A stretch of 62,401 bases of DNA from an uncultured Succinivibrionaceae bacterium (GTDB lineage Bacteria > Pseudomonadota > Gammaproteobacteria > Enterobacterales > Succinivibrionaceae): positions 1 to 62,401 of the forward strand of contig CALXOV010000014.1 in NCBI GenBank assembly GCA_944390105.1, in the 5' to 3' direction. A program made the translations under genes and the position numbers. Under the pieces are notes generated by a model that ran no database searches, was not told the DNA's origin, and saw nothing but the letters and a program-made list of their open reading frames with translations. Below, in pieces: positions 8,305 through 16,166 of this stretch. Each line of letters starts with the position of its first letter. The stretch's first letter is position 1.

Positions 8305-9340
8305 ATGGCCGTATGGGACTTTATTCAAGCTCAGGTGCTAGGCATGAAATGGCTGAACGAACTTATCGGCATATGGCTGTCTGCACTGGGATTGGATGTA
8401 AAAGAGCGCATTGGAGGCAGCGTCCAGTTTTTTATCTACGATGTCTTGAAAATTACGGTGCTGCTCTGCGTATTGATTTTTATAATCTCCTATATTCAAA
8501 GCTATTTTCCACCTGAGAGAAGTAAGCGCATTTTAGGTCGTTTCCATGGGATCTGGGCGAACATCATCTCCGCTCTGCTGGGAACTGTAACCCCCTTTTT
8601 GCTCCTGCTCATCTATCCCGCTGTTCATCGGTTTTACTAGTGCGGGACTTCCCTTGGGCGTCACGTTCTCCTTTTTAATTTCATCACCGATGGTAGATTT
8701 AGGAAGTTTTGTCTTGTTAATGAGCATATTCGGTGCAAAAGTGGCGATTATCTATGTGATCCTTGGGCTTGTTATCGCAGTTGTCGGCGGCACCATGATT
8801 GAAAAAATGCATTTGAACAAGTACGTTGAAAGTTTTGTACTTTCGGCTGGCAACATTGATATGGAGTCTCCTGACCTGACGATCCAGGAAAGGCTCACCT
8901 ATGCAAAGGAACAAATGCTTGGCACCTTCAAGAAGGTGTTCCCTTATATTCTGATTGGTGTAGGGATCGGTGCGCTGATCCACAACTGGATACCGAAAAG
9001 TTGGATTGAAACCGTACTTGGCAGCAACAATCCTTTTGGCGTGATCCTTGCTACAATCGTTGGTATCCCCATGTACGCAGATATTTTTGGCACCATTCCT
9101 GTTGCAGAGGCTTTACTTTCTAAGGGAGCACAACTGGGTACCGTTCTTTCCTTTATGATGGCTGTTACTACCTTGTCCCTGCCGTCCCTTATCATGCTCC
9201 ACAAGGCAGTGAAACCAAAACTGCTGGCACTATTTATTGGCATTTGTACGGGTGGGATCATCATTGTTGGCTATCTGTTCAATGCTTTTCAATTCATTTT
9301 GATTTCATCTAAGGAGATAATTCGCTATGGGACTGTTTAA
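8305..9340 (+). pseudogene. arsP: ArsP-like permease (DUF318/UPF0718) with a one-base frameshift
   Basis: ATG 8305 opens a frame of 111 residues that ends at 8640; a second frame continues to 9340. Removing one base from the C5T5 run at 8591-8600 joins them into a protein of about 344 residues and restores the family's hallmark TPFCSCSSIPLFIGF exactly at the junction. ArsP-type permeases have about eight membrane segments and export trivalent organoarsenicals in characterised cases; many relatives have unknown substrates. The downstream half (GLPLGVTFSFLISSPMVD, TLSLPSLIMLHKAVKPKLL) is intact. The break is either a sequencing error in a homopolymer, a recent loss-of-function mutation or, less likely, programmed slippage. 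The gene ends inside the start of the thioredoxin gene. Confidence 0.85.
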
Positions 9341-9689
9341 CAGGAAGAAAGATGAAAAAACTTGTTACTGTGGGAGCGATTGCGCCCCCGAAAAGATGGT
9401 CCTGACAAAGGTCGCAAAAACAACTGCTGGAGTAAAAGTGCTGGGGGGTGGATGCGCTAAGTGTCATGCGTTGGAAGATGCCACCAAAGCGGCGCTTACG
9501 GAACTGAATATGGACACAACCATAGACCATGTAACAGACTTCTCGCAGATTGCCGCCTATGGCGTGATGACTACCCCTGCCCTTGTGGTAGATGGCAAGG
9601 TCGTATCCTATGGTAAGGTTTTGAAAAAAGATGAGGTAAAAAAACTCATTCAGAAGGTCAAAGGATGCCGTATGGGGCAAAAACACTAG
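9327..9689 (+). CDS. Thioredoxin-like small redox protein of arsP operons
   Basis: A 120-residue protein with an N-terminal Cys-rich segment (CYCGSDCAPEK) and a thioredoxin-fold domain whose active motif is GGGCAKCHALE (CxxC). GVMTTPALVVDGKVVSYG supplies the cis-Pro region. It belongs to the 'redox-active disulfide protein 2' type that commonly sits beside ArsP-like permeases. It overlaps the permease gene by 14 bases and is the last gene of the cassette. It probably passes electrons or metalloid thiolates to the permease or its substrate; this is inferred from context only. The C-terminus carries an extra Cys (KGCRMGQKH). Confidence 0.85.
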   Translation: MGLFNRKKDEKTCYCGSDCAPEKMVLTKVAKTTAGVKVLGGGCAKCHALEDATKAALTELNMDTTIDHVTDFSQIAAYGVMTTPALVVDGKVVSYGKVLKKDEVKKLIQKVKGCRMGQKH

Positions 9690-9777
9690 GTGGCGTTTAT
9701 CTACGTCCGCAATTTCCGACGGAGCCCAATCGCTATGGCTCTTAGAAAGTATCTGCCTCCGCTATATTTGAAAAACC

Positions 9778-9866
9778 GGGCACTCAATGGGAGTGACCAA
9801 CAATAAGATACTCCCTTAATTTCAGGTTAACCATAAGAAAACTGAGCTGAGTGCCCTGCTCTTTTT
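9778..9866 (+). terminator. Nested hairpin plus T-run after the thioredoxin gene
   Basis: Outer arms GGGCACTCA (9778-9786) and TGAGTGCCC (9848-9856) enclose an inner GGGAGT/ACTCCC stem. The outer stem is followed by CTGCTC and T6. It could terminate the arsR cassette. The large loop is unusual for a simple terminator, and the arms could equally be the end of a mobile element. Confidence 0.45.
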
Positions 9867-9915
9867 TCATTTCGCCGAAGAGCTACTCGGACTCTATGGG
9901 GCTTCTGCTCCGGTG

Positions 9916-10248
9916 CTAACCCCCATTTTCCGAGATCATCAACTCCATTGCCCTAAAGCTATGCGCTACTAAAAGCCCTCGATAGCCATTCTCGCGTAAA
10001 GATTTGGTTAGCATCTCTGGTAAGATATGGCCTAGTTTCACTCTAACGGTCCTTTGCGGGATGTGCCATACATAGATCGAGCCAGACGCTGTCAACTTCA
10101 CGACCTTACGATGTTGAACTAAGAGCTCGAACATGAAAGAGTTAAACGGCCCCCGGTGCTCGCGTCGCATCTTTGTGGCCTCAGCCGGTACTGTCAACAC
10201 ATAGTCATCTATCCAATCCCTATAAGCTGCAGATTGTCCAGAAAACAA
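9916..10248 (-). CDS. Hypothetical protein in mobile-element debris
   Basis: An open frame of 110 residues from a TTG start, ending LLVAHSFRAMELMISENGG. I do not recognise a family. Upstream the frame stays open for about a dozen more codons to a TGA. An adjacent frame there reads DPSGRPPLDAGQAL, faintly like the N-terminus of some transposases (GRPPxDP). It lies downstream of the broken integrase, on the same strand, so it may be a remnant of a larger mobile gene. No ribosome site is convincing. Expression is doubtful. Confidence 0.35.
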   Translation of the reverse strand: MFSGQSAAYRDWIDDYVLTVPAEATKMRREHRGPFNSFMFELLVQHRKVVKLTASGSIYVWHIPQRTVRVKLGHILPEMLTKSLRENGYRGLLVAHSFRAMELMISENGG

Positions 10249-10336
10249 AGAGCTTGCCCTGCATCTAAAGGCGGTCGGCCTGATGGATCACTGTAAGCAG
10301 CTGCGGCAGTTTGCTGGCCGGGATAGCAGGCCGGTA

Positions 10337-10932
10337 CTATGTCCTAGATTTTTTAAGGAAAAATTTGCCCACTTGAGAGCATGGATTGACCGGCATTAGT
10401 ACACCATTAACGCACCAATCAAGCACTTGTTTAATCAGGCTGATACAGCGCTTGAGCTGTTTCGTTTTTACCGGTTTTGTCAAGCTGTCATGCGGCGTTA
10501 GATCAAGGATCGCGTCAGGCGCGGTAATATCCATCAAGCGGGTTTTACCTATAGTAGGCAGTACATTATGTTCCAGACTGCCGCGTACGCGCTTTAATGT
10601 GCCTAACTCAATAGTCTGCTCTTTCATGAACAGCCACGCCTCTACCGCTGCACGAAAAATATAGGCGCACAACAATTTTGAGGCATTCTCGCTGACTTTA
10701 AGTTCAGCAAGCTTAACCCTAGCCTGTTTTAGGGTAGTTTGCGGCAATTGGCCGCATGAGGCGCTAATTTTTTGCCCATGCAGTCTAAATTCGTAGAAAA
10801 AACTTTTTTGCCGGTTGGAGATACGCGCATGAAGAGGCCCCCCTCATCCGGGACCTGATAACGTTTCTCGCACGGTTCTAAAGCCTCAATTAAAGCATCA
10901 GTAAGCATCAAATAAACGTCCTTATACGTCAT
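10337..10932 (-). pseudogene. Broken P4-type tyrosine integrase
   Basis: ATG 10932 opens a 67-residue frame with the DUF4102 integrase N-terminus (TDALIEALEPCEKRYQVPDEGGLFMRVSPTGKKVF). After a frameshift near 10745-10790 the next frame continues with PQTTLKQARVKLAELK, the core-binding domain (TLKRVRGSLEHNVLPTIGKTRLMDIT) and a stop at 10337. The catalytic domain with the R-H-R-Y residues is absent, so no recombinase can be made. The gene starts 163 bases from the 3' end of tRNA-Thr, the usual place for such integrases. It marks an island that entered at this tRNA and has decayed. Confidence 0.8.
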
Positions 10933-10947
10933 GGCGTCGGGCGTTTT

Positions 10948-10975
10948 CTGTCCGACAGCGCAAAGTGTCCGACAG
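10948..10975. promoter_or_regulatory. Two TGTCCGACA repeats ahead of the integrase
   Basis: TGTCCGACA occurs twice (10949-10957 and 10966-10974), 17 bases apart, each nearly palindromic (CTGTC-C-GACAG). They lie just upstream of the integrase start, where a repressor or directionality factor would bind. Confidence 0.5.
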
Positions 10976-11095
10976 GAAGGCGTTTTTATGGATGGCTGAT
11001 AAATGCTATTTTATCGGAAAAACTTTAAAAATCTGATGAAAAACGGGAGAGGTTGACATTTAGTGGTGCTTATGCACTATATAGATATAGTGGAG

Positions 11096-11171
11096 TGGTG
11101 CTGCTTGGGGGACTCGAACCCTCGACCTATTGATTACGAATCAATTGCTCTACCATCTGAGCCAAAGCAGC
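11096..11171 (-). tRNA. tRNA-Thr (anticodon CGT)
   Basis: A 76-nt cloverleaf: acceptor GCTGCTT/AAGCAGC, D arm with GGCTCAGATGGTAGAGC, anticodon stem ATTGA/TCAAT with loop TTCGTAA (anticodon CGT), T arm GGTTCGAGTCC, discriminator A and encoded CCA. Its 3' end faces the broken integrase and is the probable integration site. Confidence 0.95.
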
Positions 11172-11293
11172 AACGGCGCGTATTCTATCCTAACTTCGGG
11201 GCAAAGATCAATTACAATAACAGCGTTTTTTACACCCATGCGAACAAAAACGCAGCAGTGTTTATCCAACCGTTTGTTTTAAGAGAAAAAATC

Positions 11294-11698
11294 ATGGAAG
11301 AATATCGTCCTATTCTTTACGTATTGTCGCTGTTTATAGCTTGGTGGGCACAGGCGATGTTCTCCTCGCCCGCCCTCCCAGATACTCTTTCCTATCTGCT
11401 GCTGTGTGCATCAAGTCTGTGGCTTATAAGCGCTGTGTTTATCCATTTCCGTGAACACCGGCGCTTATCTGCCTTATTCATACTAGCGCTCGCATTGTGC
11501 CCACATATGTTTTACGGCGAGTTTTTACTATTAAGCCAAAGTCCTGACTTTAGAGCAGATCGTGTTGACACTATCTATGTTATCTACAATGTAATGCGCT
11601 ACGCTCTACTGCTGTGCACCTTCATCATCCTAGTGTTGCGCCTTTTGCGCAAACTCAACGCTTTTGCCGATGAAACGCCATTACGTCCCAAACCTTAG
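11294..11698 (+). CDS. Small hypothetical membrane protein
   Basis: A 134-residue product starting at ATG 11294 (MEEYRPILYVLSLF). An upstream in-frame start at 11063 is rejected because the frame would run antisense through the tRNA-Thr gene. It has about four hydrophobic segments (residues 7-22, 29-49, 57-75 and about 95-117) and a basic C-terminus (RLLRKLNAF...RPKP). No family is recognised. It ends four bases into the convergent azlD-like gene. Probably an inner-membrane protein of unknown role. Confidence 0.6.
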   Translation: MEEYRPILYVLSLFIAWWAQAMFSSPALPDTLSYLLLCASSLWLISAVFIHFREHRRLSALFILALALCPHMFYGEFLLLSQSPDFRADRVDTIYVIYNVMRYALLLCTFIILVLRLLRKLNAFADETPLRPKP

Positions 11699-12012
11699 CC
11701 ACCCTGAAAGTACATAATCCCCAGCACGACACCTACGGCAATCACCACCGTAACCGCCAGCGGCAAGCGAAGGATAGCCGCCAACACAGCGGCACCGGCA
11801 CCGAAATAGGTAACTTCCATGTGTCCTGGAACAGAATAGAAGATACCGGGAAAGACTAAGGCTGTCATCGCAGTATACGGCACTAAATCTAAAAAACGTT
11901 TGAAATATGCGCTGAGCTTTAATTTAGAAATAAATAATGCCGGAACGACGCGCGGCAGATATGATACCGCGCACATGCCAAGAATAATCAGCAAATACGG
12001 CTGCGCTTCCAT
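11695..12012 (-). CDS. azlD: AzlD-family small membrane subunit
   Basis: A 105-residue protein with three to four membrane segments and the family pattern SYLPRVVPALFISK...FLDLVPYTAMTALVFPG. AzlD is the small partner of AzlC. Together they export branched-chain or related amino acids, and AzlC overproduction gives 4-azaleucine resistance in Bacillus. Its start touches the azlC stop (shared base 12012), so the two are translated together. Confidence 0.88.
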   Translation of the reverse strand: MEAQPYLLIILGMCAVSYLPRVVPALFISKLKLSAYFKRFLDLVPYTAMTALVFPGIFYSVPGHMEVTYFGAGAAVLAAILRLPLAVTVVIAVGVVLGIMYFQGG

Positions 12013-12740
12013 TACTGCACCTCCTTGACGCTGTCGCTACTATCAGCAGGTGACGTTGCAGCCCCATCTTTAATAAAGAGCGCACCTACAGCCGCGCACA
12101 GCAGCGTGCTCACTACAATTGCCCAGCTACCATCCATCACTAAGGACAAGCCGCAGCAGCACATGGCGCAGCACAATACCATAATTAAAATCCGTCCATT
12201 ACGTCTGCAGCCAGGAATGACGATGGCAATAAAGAGGGCATACAGCGCAATGCCTAGTCCCGCTGAAATCCACGTCGGCAGCACAGCATGCGCCGCTACA
12301 CCTATCACCGCACCCAAGACCCACGAACTGTATGTCAATGAAATGATCCCTGCTAAAAATGACAGCTTAGCCAATCGGTTGGGCGCTGTAGTAAAGATGG
12401 CAAAGGTCTCATCAACCACAAACCAAGCCGCGATGATGCGTCCAACGTTCGATAACCCGGGCAGCCTGCTGAAAATGCAAGCTGACATGATGAAATAACG
12501 AAAATTAATTAAAAAAGTTGCAATAAAAATAGCGGTCAGCCCGGCATGCTGCGCTGTCATGCTGACGCCTAGCACCTGTCCGGATCCGGAATACACCATA
12601 CAAGACATTAAAATTGTTTCAAAAGGCGAAAAGCCCGCCTCAAGCGCAGATACGCCGTAGGCAATACCAACTGGAATATAACCGAACACTACCGGGATAC
12701 CGGAACGCATTCCCTGTAAAAAGAGCGCACTTGATTTCAT
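12012..12740 (-). CDS. azlC: AzlC-family amino-acid exporter subunit
   Basis: A 242-residue inner-membrane protein with the AzlC hallmarks GMRSGIPVVFGYIPVGIAYG near the N-terminus and MVYSGSGQ plus NFRYFIMS in the middle, and about five to six membrane helices. With AzlD it should form a branched-chain amino-acid exporter. It is divergent from lysC across 255 bases; no leucine- or lysine-type leader was recognised there. Confidence 0.9.
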   Translation of the reverse strand: MKSSALFLQGMRSGIPVVFGYIPVGIAYGVSALEAGFSPFETILMSCMVYSGSGQVLGVSMTAQHAGLTAIFIATFLINFRYFIMSACIFSRLPGLSNVGRIIAAWFVVDETFAIFTTAPNRLAKLSFLAGIISLTYSSWVLGAVIGVAAHAVLPTWISAGLGIALYALFIAIVIPGCRRNGRILIMVLCCAMCCCGLSLVMDGSWAIVVSTLLCAAVGALFIKDGAATSPADSSDSVKEVQ

Positions 12741-12995
12741 AAACTGCTCTCAACTCACCATCGAGAATCCCCTTTGCCCCAGCTCTCCGCAGGCTGGGAT
12801 TGTGAAAAACTATCAGTCTAACACCAAGCTGCCATCGTTTTAGGCAACAGCATAAAAAATTTGCCCTATTTTGGTCACACCTCAGCGTCCATGCACCAAA
12901 AACAAGCAAAAATTTGCGTTGCAGGCAACAGCTACTTGCACTGCAGCAGAGCGCTTCTTAATATGTGGCTACTTAATGGTAAGAATAAGAATGTT

Positions 12996-14363
12996 ATGAA
13001 CCAACTTGATATAGCAAAATTTGGCGGTACCTCTGTGGCAGATTATGCCGCCATGACCGCCTGCGTAAAGGTAGTTACTGCCAATCCTAATACACGTTTA
13101 GTTGTCGTCAGCGCATGCGCGGGGGTAACTAATATCTTAGTAGAGCTGGCCTCAGGTGCCTTGGATAAAACTGCGGCCTTGCAGCGTATTGATAAGCTGC
13201 GCGCGATTCATCAGGAGATCATTGCCCACTTAGCCCCCGAAAAGCAGGCTCCGTGCAATGAACACCTTGAAGAGCATCTGACGGAAATTAGAAATTTAGC
13301 GGCTGAAGCCTCAATGGGGCGCTCAGATGAACTGACCGATCGCCTCGTCTGCCACGGCGAACTGCTGTCTTCATATTTAATTGTCGAAGTATTCAAGCAG
13401 CAGGGTTTTAAGGCAGAATTTTTTGATGTGCGCCGCGTGATGCGTACTGATTCAACTTTCGGTTGCGCTAAACCTTTAGTTGAAGTCCTCGGTACCCAAA
13501 GCAAAGAGCAATTGCTGCCGCTTTTAAACACGGATGCCATTATAGTGACGCAGGGCTTTATCGGTGCTAACTCTGAAGGCATGACCACCACCTTAGGGCG
13601 CGGCGGCTCTGACTACTCTGCGGCCCTCTTAGGTGAAGCCTGCAACGCCGCCACCATTTCGATTTGGACCGATGTACCGGGCGTGTATACCACTGACCCC
13701 CGCTTAGTTCCGCATGCCCAGCCCATTGACGAGTTAACATACTTAGAGGCTGCCGAAATGGCGACCTTTGGAGCGAAGATCCTACATCCGTCCACCTTAG
13801 TGCCAGCCGTACGCCGCAATATCCCGGTCTTCGTTGGCTCATCTAAAGAGCCGGAAAAAGGAGGGACTTGGGTTAAGCCAGAAACAGAGACCCATCCGTC
13901 ATTTCGTGCAGTTGCACTGCGCAAGAATCAAACCTTAATTGTGCTAGCAAGTCCCAAGATGGTCGGGGCCTCCGGTTTCTTAGCCCGCGTATTTGCGATT
14001 TTTGCCAAATATGGCAAATCGGTAGATTTAGTCTCCACCTCTGAGGTATCGATTGCTGTAACCCTAGATGCTGGTTCCAATACCTCAGGTATTCCCAGCA
14101 TCTCCGAGGACATGCTCAATGAACTGCGCACCTTCTGCCATGTCAAAGTCGAAGATAAACTGTCCTTAGTGGCCATTATCGGCAATGAGATGTCCAAAAC
14201 TGCCGGCATTACTACGCAGGCTTTTGATGCAATTGCCAAATATGCCGTGCGCATGATCTGCTACGGAGCATCTAATCACAATTTATGCTTCCTACTCAAT
14301 GAAGCTGATGCAGTTCCAGCCCTCGTTGAGCTACATCAGCATCTATTAGAAAATAAAGCATAA
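12996..14363 (+). CDS. lysC: Aspartate kinase (aspartokinase III type)
   Basis: A 455-residue monofunctional aspartokinase. It phosphorylates aspartate as the first step to lysine, threonine, methionine and diaminopimelate. The N-terminus has KFGGTSVAD. GRGGSDYSAALLG and TDVPGVYTTDPR mark the kinase fold. Two ACT domains fill about residues 300-450 and give allosteric feedback. The start is ATG 12996, because the family begins right before KFGGTSV; the 45 codons upstream in frame do not look like protein. The length equals LysC (about 450) and lacks the homoserine dehydrogenase domain of ThrA/MetL. No lysine riboswitch was recognised upstream. Confidence 0.95.
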   Translation: MNQLDIAKFGGTSVADYAAMTACVKVVTANPNTRLVVVSACAGVTNILVELASGALDKTAALQRIDKLRAIHQEIIAHLAPEKQAPCNEHLEEHLTEIRNLAAEASMGRSDELTDRLVCHGELLSSYLIVEVFKQQGFKAEFFDVRRVMRTDSTFGCAKPLVEVLGTQSKEQLLPLLNTDAIIVTQGFIGANSEGMTTTLGRGGSDYSAALLGEACNAATISIWTDVPGVYTTDPRLVPHAQPIDELTYLEAAEMATFGAKILHPSTLVPAVRRNIPVFVGSSKEPEKGGTWVKPETETHPSFRAVALRKNQTLIVLASPKMVGASGFLARVFAIFAKYGKSVDLVSTSEVSIAVTLDAGSNTSGIPSISEDMLNELRTFCHVKVEDKLSLVAIIGNEMSKTAGITTQAFDAIAKYAVRMICYGASNHNLCFLLNEADAVPALVELHQHLLENKA

Positions 14364-14479
14364 GCCTTTTAAGCTGTAATTAGCCCCCCAGCTGCATGGT
14401 TTTTGTCATGCCGTTGGGGTTACACTTGTCACTTGCGTCATATGCGCAGAAAATTCCTACCTTAACTGCAAATTTTTTC

Positions 14480-14507
14480 TAAAGAAACGGTGCATCTCTG
14501 CCGTTAT
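14480..14507 (+). promoter_or_regulatory. Possible sigma-28 promoter upstream of fliD
   Basis: TAAAG at 14480 and GCCGTTAT at 14500 resemble the flagellar sigma-28 consensus TAAA-N15-GCCGATAA, but the spacer is 16 and the -10 box has two mismatches. It is weaker than the sigma-54 candidate just downstream. Confidence 0.3.
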
Positions 14508-14542
14508 AATCAGTAGAAAAGTGTAGATCTAGCTTACAACTC

Positions 14543-14559
14543 AGGCATGAATATTGCTT
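14543..14559 (+). promoter_or_regulatory. Sigma-54 promoter of fliD
   Basis: AGGCATGAATATTGCTT has the invariant GG (14544-14545), N10, GC (14556-14557) and the TTGCT -12 form. The predicted start is about 12 bases on, leaving a short leader with the AAGGAG ribosome site. In polar flagellates fliD-type genes are often driven by sigma-54 with FlrC/FleR; a FlrC-like protein is encoded at 58362-59804. Confidence 0.7.
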
Positions 14560-14590
14560 GAAACGCTCAGTTATGAGCAAGGAGCATACT

Positions 14591-16030
14591 ATGGCTTCAT
14601 CCATTACCTCAGCCGGTGCTGCTTCCGGCATTGACTTTGAATCGATCATTTCTGCGACGCTGGAGGCGAAGCGCGCAACTTTAGAAAACCGCACCACGAC
14701 CAAAAAGGAAGAGGCGAATATAGAGCTATCTGGTGTCGGCAAACTTAAGTCTGCACTTGAAACCTTCCAAAAAAGCATCCAGGCCTTTACCGAAGATAAT
14801 GCCTTCAATCAGCGTTCAGTCACTATTGATCAGCCTTCGGATACCACCTACTTTACTGTTGAGGCCGAGGAAGATGCGTCTAATATGAGTTACGACATCG
14901 CGATCAAGCAGCTGGCCTCAACCGAAAAACTGTCGAAAAACATCAGCATTTCCGAGGATCAACCCAATTCATTTCAGGCAGGCAAACTGACTTTCACCTT
15001 AGGTGAGGGTGAAGATGCAAAGACCTTTGAGGTGGATGTACAGGAAGGCGACACCCTTGAAATGATCCGCCGCCGCATTAACGACAACGATCTCGGCATT
15101 ACTGCCAACCTCGTCCAAGGCGAAAACGGCTACACTCTGACCATCGACTCAGGCCAATCTGGCGCAGATAACAATAGTCTGCAGATTGCGGTAAGCGGTC
15201 AAAGCGGTAGCAGTGCCCGTTCACTCGATTTCTTTGCCTTTAACGGCGCGGACGCAGATGCAGAAAATGTTGACGGTTGGAAACACACCGCTGCCAAAGA
15301 TGCCATCATTACCGTTGACGGGCAAGAAGTACATTCAGATACCAATGTCTTTGATGAGCAGATAAGCGGTATTACCTTAACGGCCAAAAAAGTTACCGCC
15401 AATGAAGATGATCCAACGAAGTTTGACAGCTATACCATGTCAATTGCCGAAGATTACGATGCTGTCACCAAGAAGATGGAAGAGTTTGTGTCCGCGTATA
15501 ACACGCTAATGTCCACCATGGATGATTTATACGAACACAATACCTACACTGATGGTGAAAATAATTATGACGGTGGTGAGCTGGCCGGCGACTCAATGTT
15601 GCGTTCACTGCAGAGCCAAATTCAAAATTTCGTGTCTTCATTTGGCTTTACTGGTGATGGCACCAACCGCACTTCCATTTACAACATGGGTGTGGAATTT
15701 GAATCTGACGGTACCTTAAAACTCGATTCAACCGAATTTAAAGAGCAGCTATCGGACAATTTCAACTTGGTGGTAAATGCCTTCTCCGGTGAGGATGGCA
15801 TGCTTTCCAAGCTTGACACGATGATTGAGGACTACACTAAGTCCGGCGGCTTATTGTCGCAGCGCGAGGATGAACTCAATCAAACTATTTCAGATGTTGA
15901 GGCAGAAGAAAACGAGAATGAGAGCTATTTGGAACAGTACGAAGAAAGCCTGCGACAGAAATACGCCAATCTCGATACTATGATTTCTGGATACAACACC
16001 TCTCTTAGCTACTTAAGCTCCGTGCTATAA
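14591..16030 (+). CDS. fliD: Flagellar filament cap FliD (hook-associated protein 2)
   Basis: A 479-residue protein with the FliD N-terminus GIDFESIISATLEAKRATLENR (coiled coil) and C-terminus (LLSQREDELNQTISDVEAEENENESYLEQYEESLRQKYANLDTMISGYNTSLSYLSSVL), which pack together in the cap. The central part is variable, as is usual. FliD caps the growing filament and helps flagellin assemble outside the cell. ATG 14591 follows AAGGAG by six bases. An ATG 33 bases upstream lies within the promoter and is rejected. It stands alone rather than beside flagellin, fliS or fliT, so flagellar genes are dispersed in this genome. Confidence 0.93.
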   Translation: MASSITSAGAASGIDFESIISATLEAKRATLENRTTTKKEEANIELSGVGKLKSALETFQKSIQAFTEDNAFNQRSVTIDQPSDTTYFTVEAEEDASNMSYDIAIKQLASTEKLSKNISISEDQPNSFQAGKLTFTLGEGEDAKTFEVDVQEGDTLEMIRRRINDNDLGITANLVQGENGYTLTIDSGQSGADNNSLQIAVSGQSGSSARSLDFFAFNGADADAENVDGWKHTAAKDAIITVDGQEVHSDTNVFDEQISGITLTAKKVTANEDDPTKFDSYTMSIAEDYDAVTKKMEEFVSAYNTLMSTMDDLYEHNTYTDGENNYDGGELAGDSMLRSLQSQIQNFVSSFGFTGDGTNRTSIYNMGVEFESDGTLKLDSTEFKEQLSDNFNLVVNAFSGEDGMLSKLDTMIEDYTKSGGLLSQREDELNQTISDVEAEENENESYLEQYEESLRQKYANLDTMISGYNTSLSYLSSVL

Positions 16031-16057
16031 GTAAACAGACTTTACACTTTTCGCTCC

Positions 16058-16082
16058 AGCCCTGCCGCCGGCAGGGCTTTTT
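16058..16082 (+). terminator. Rho-independent terminator of fliD
   Basis: Stem AGCCCTGCC / GGCAGGGCT with a three-base loop, followed by a T5 run, 28 bases after the fliD stop. Confidence 0.9.
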
Positions 16083-16099
16083 GCGCGGTGCACTGGCAT

Positions 16100-16130
16100 A
16101 AAAAATCCCCACCGTAAGGCGAGGATTTTT
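16100..16130 (-). terminator. Rho-independent terminator of fba
   Basis: On the minus strand AAAAATCCTCGCC pairs with GGTGGGGATTTTT (two G-U pairs) around a short TTA loop, with a T-run on the exit side. It lies 37 bases after the fba stop. Confidence 0.8.
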
Positions 16131-16166
16131 ACTTAAAGTAAACTGTAGCTTATGCTACAACTTTTA

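Noticed and set aside
11062-11102. AGTGGTGCT direct repeat beside the tRNA as an attachment site
   Set aside because: Nine bases is too short, and both copies are on the same side of the integrase; kept only as a hint in the island finding.
11063-11293. Extended start of the small membrane protein, 77 codons upstream
   Set aside because: The extension runs through the tRNA-Thr gene in antisense. The ATG at 11294 gives a sensible membrane-protein N-terminus.
12861-12995. N-terminal extension of lysC and a possible lysine riboswitch
   Set aside because: Aspartokinases begin just before KFGGTSV. The upstream sequence lacks riboswitch core motifs I could recognise, and the extra codons look non-coding.
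14386-14419. CCCCA...TGGGG hairpin after lysC as terminator
   Set aside because: Internal loops and no T-run make it weak; listed here rather than as a feature.
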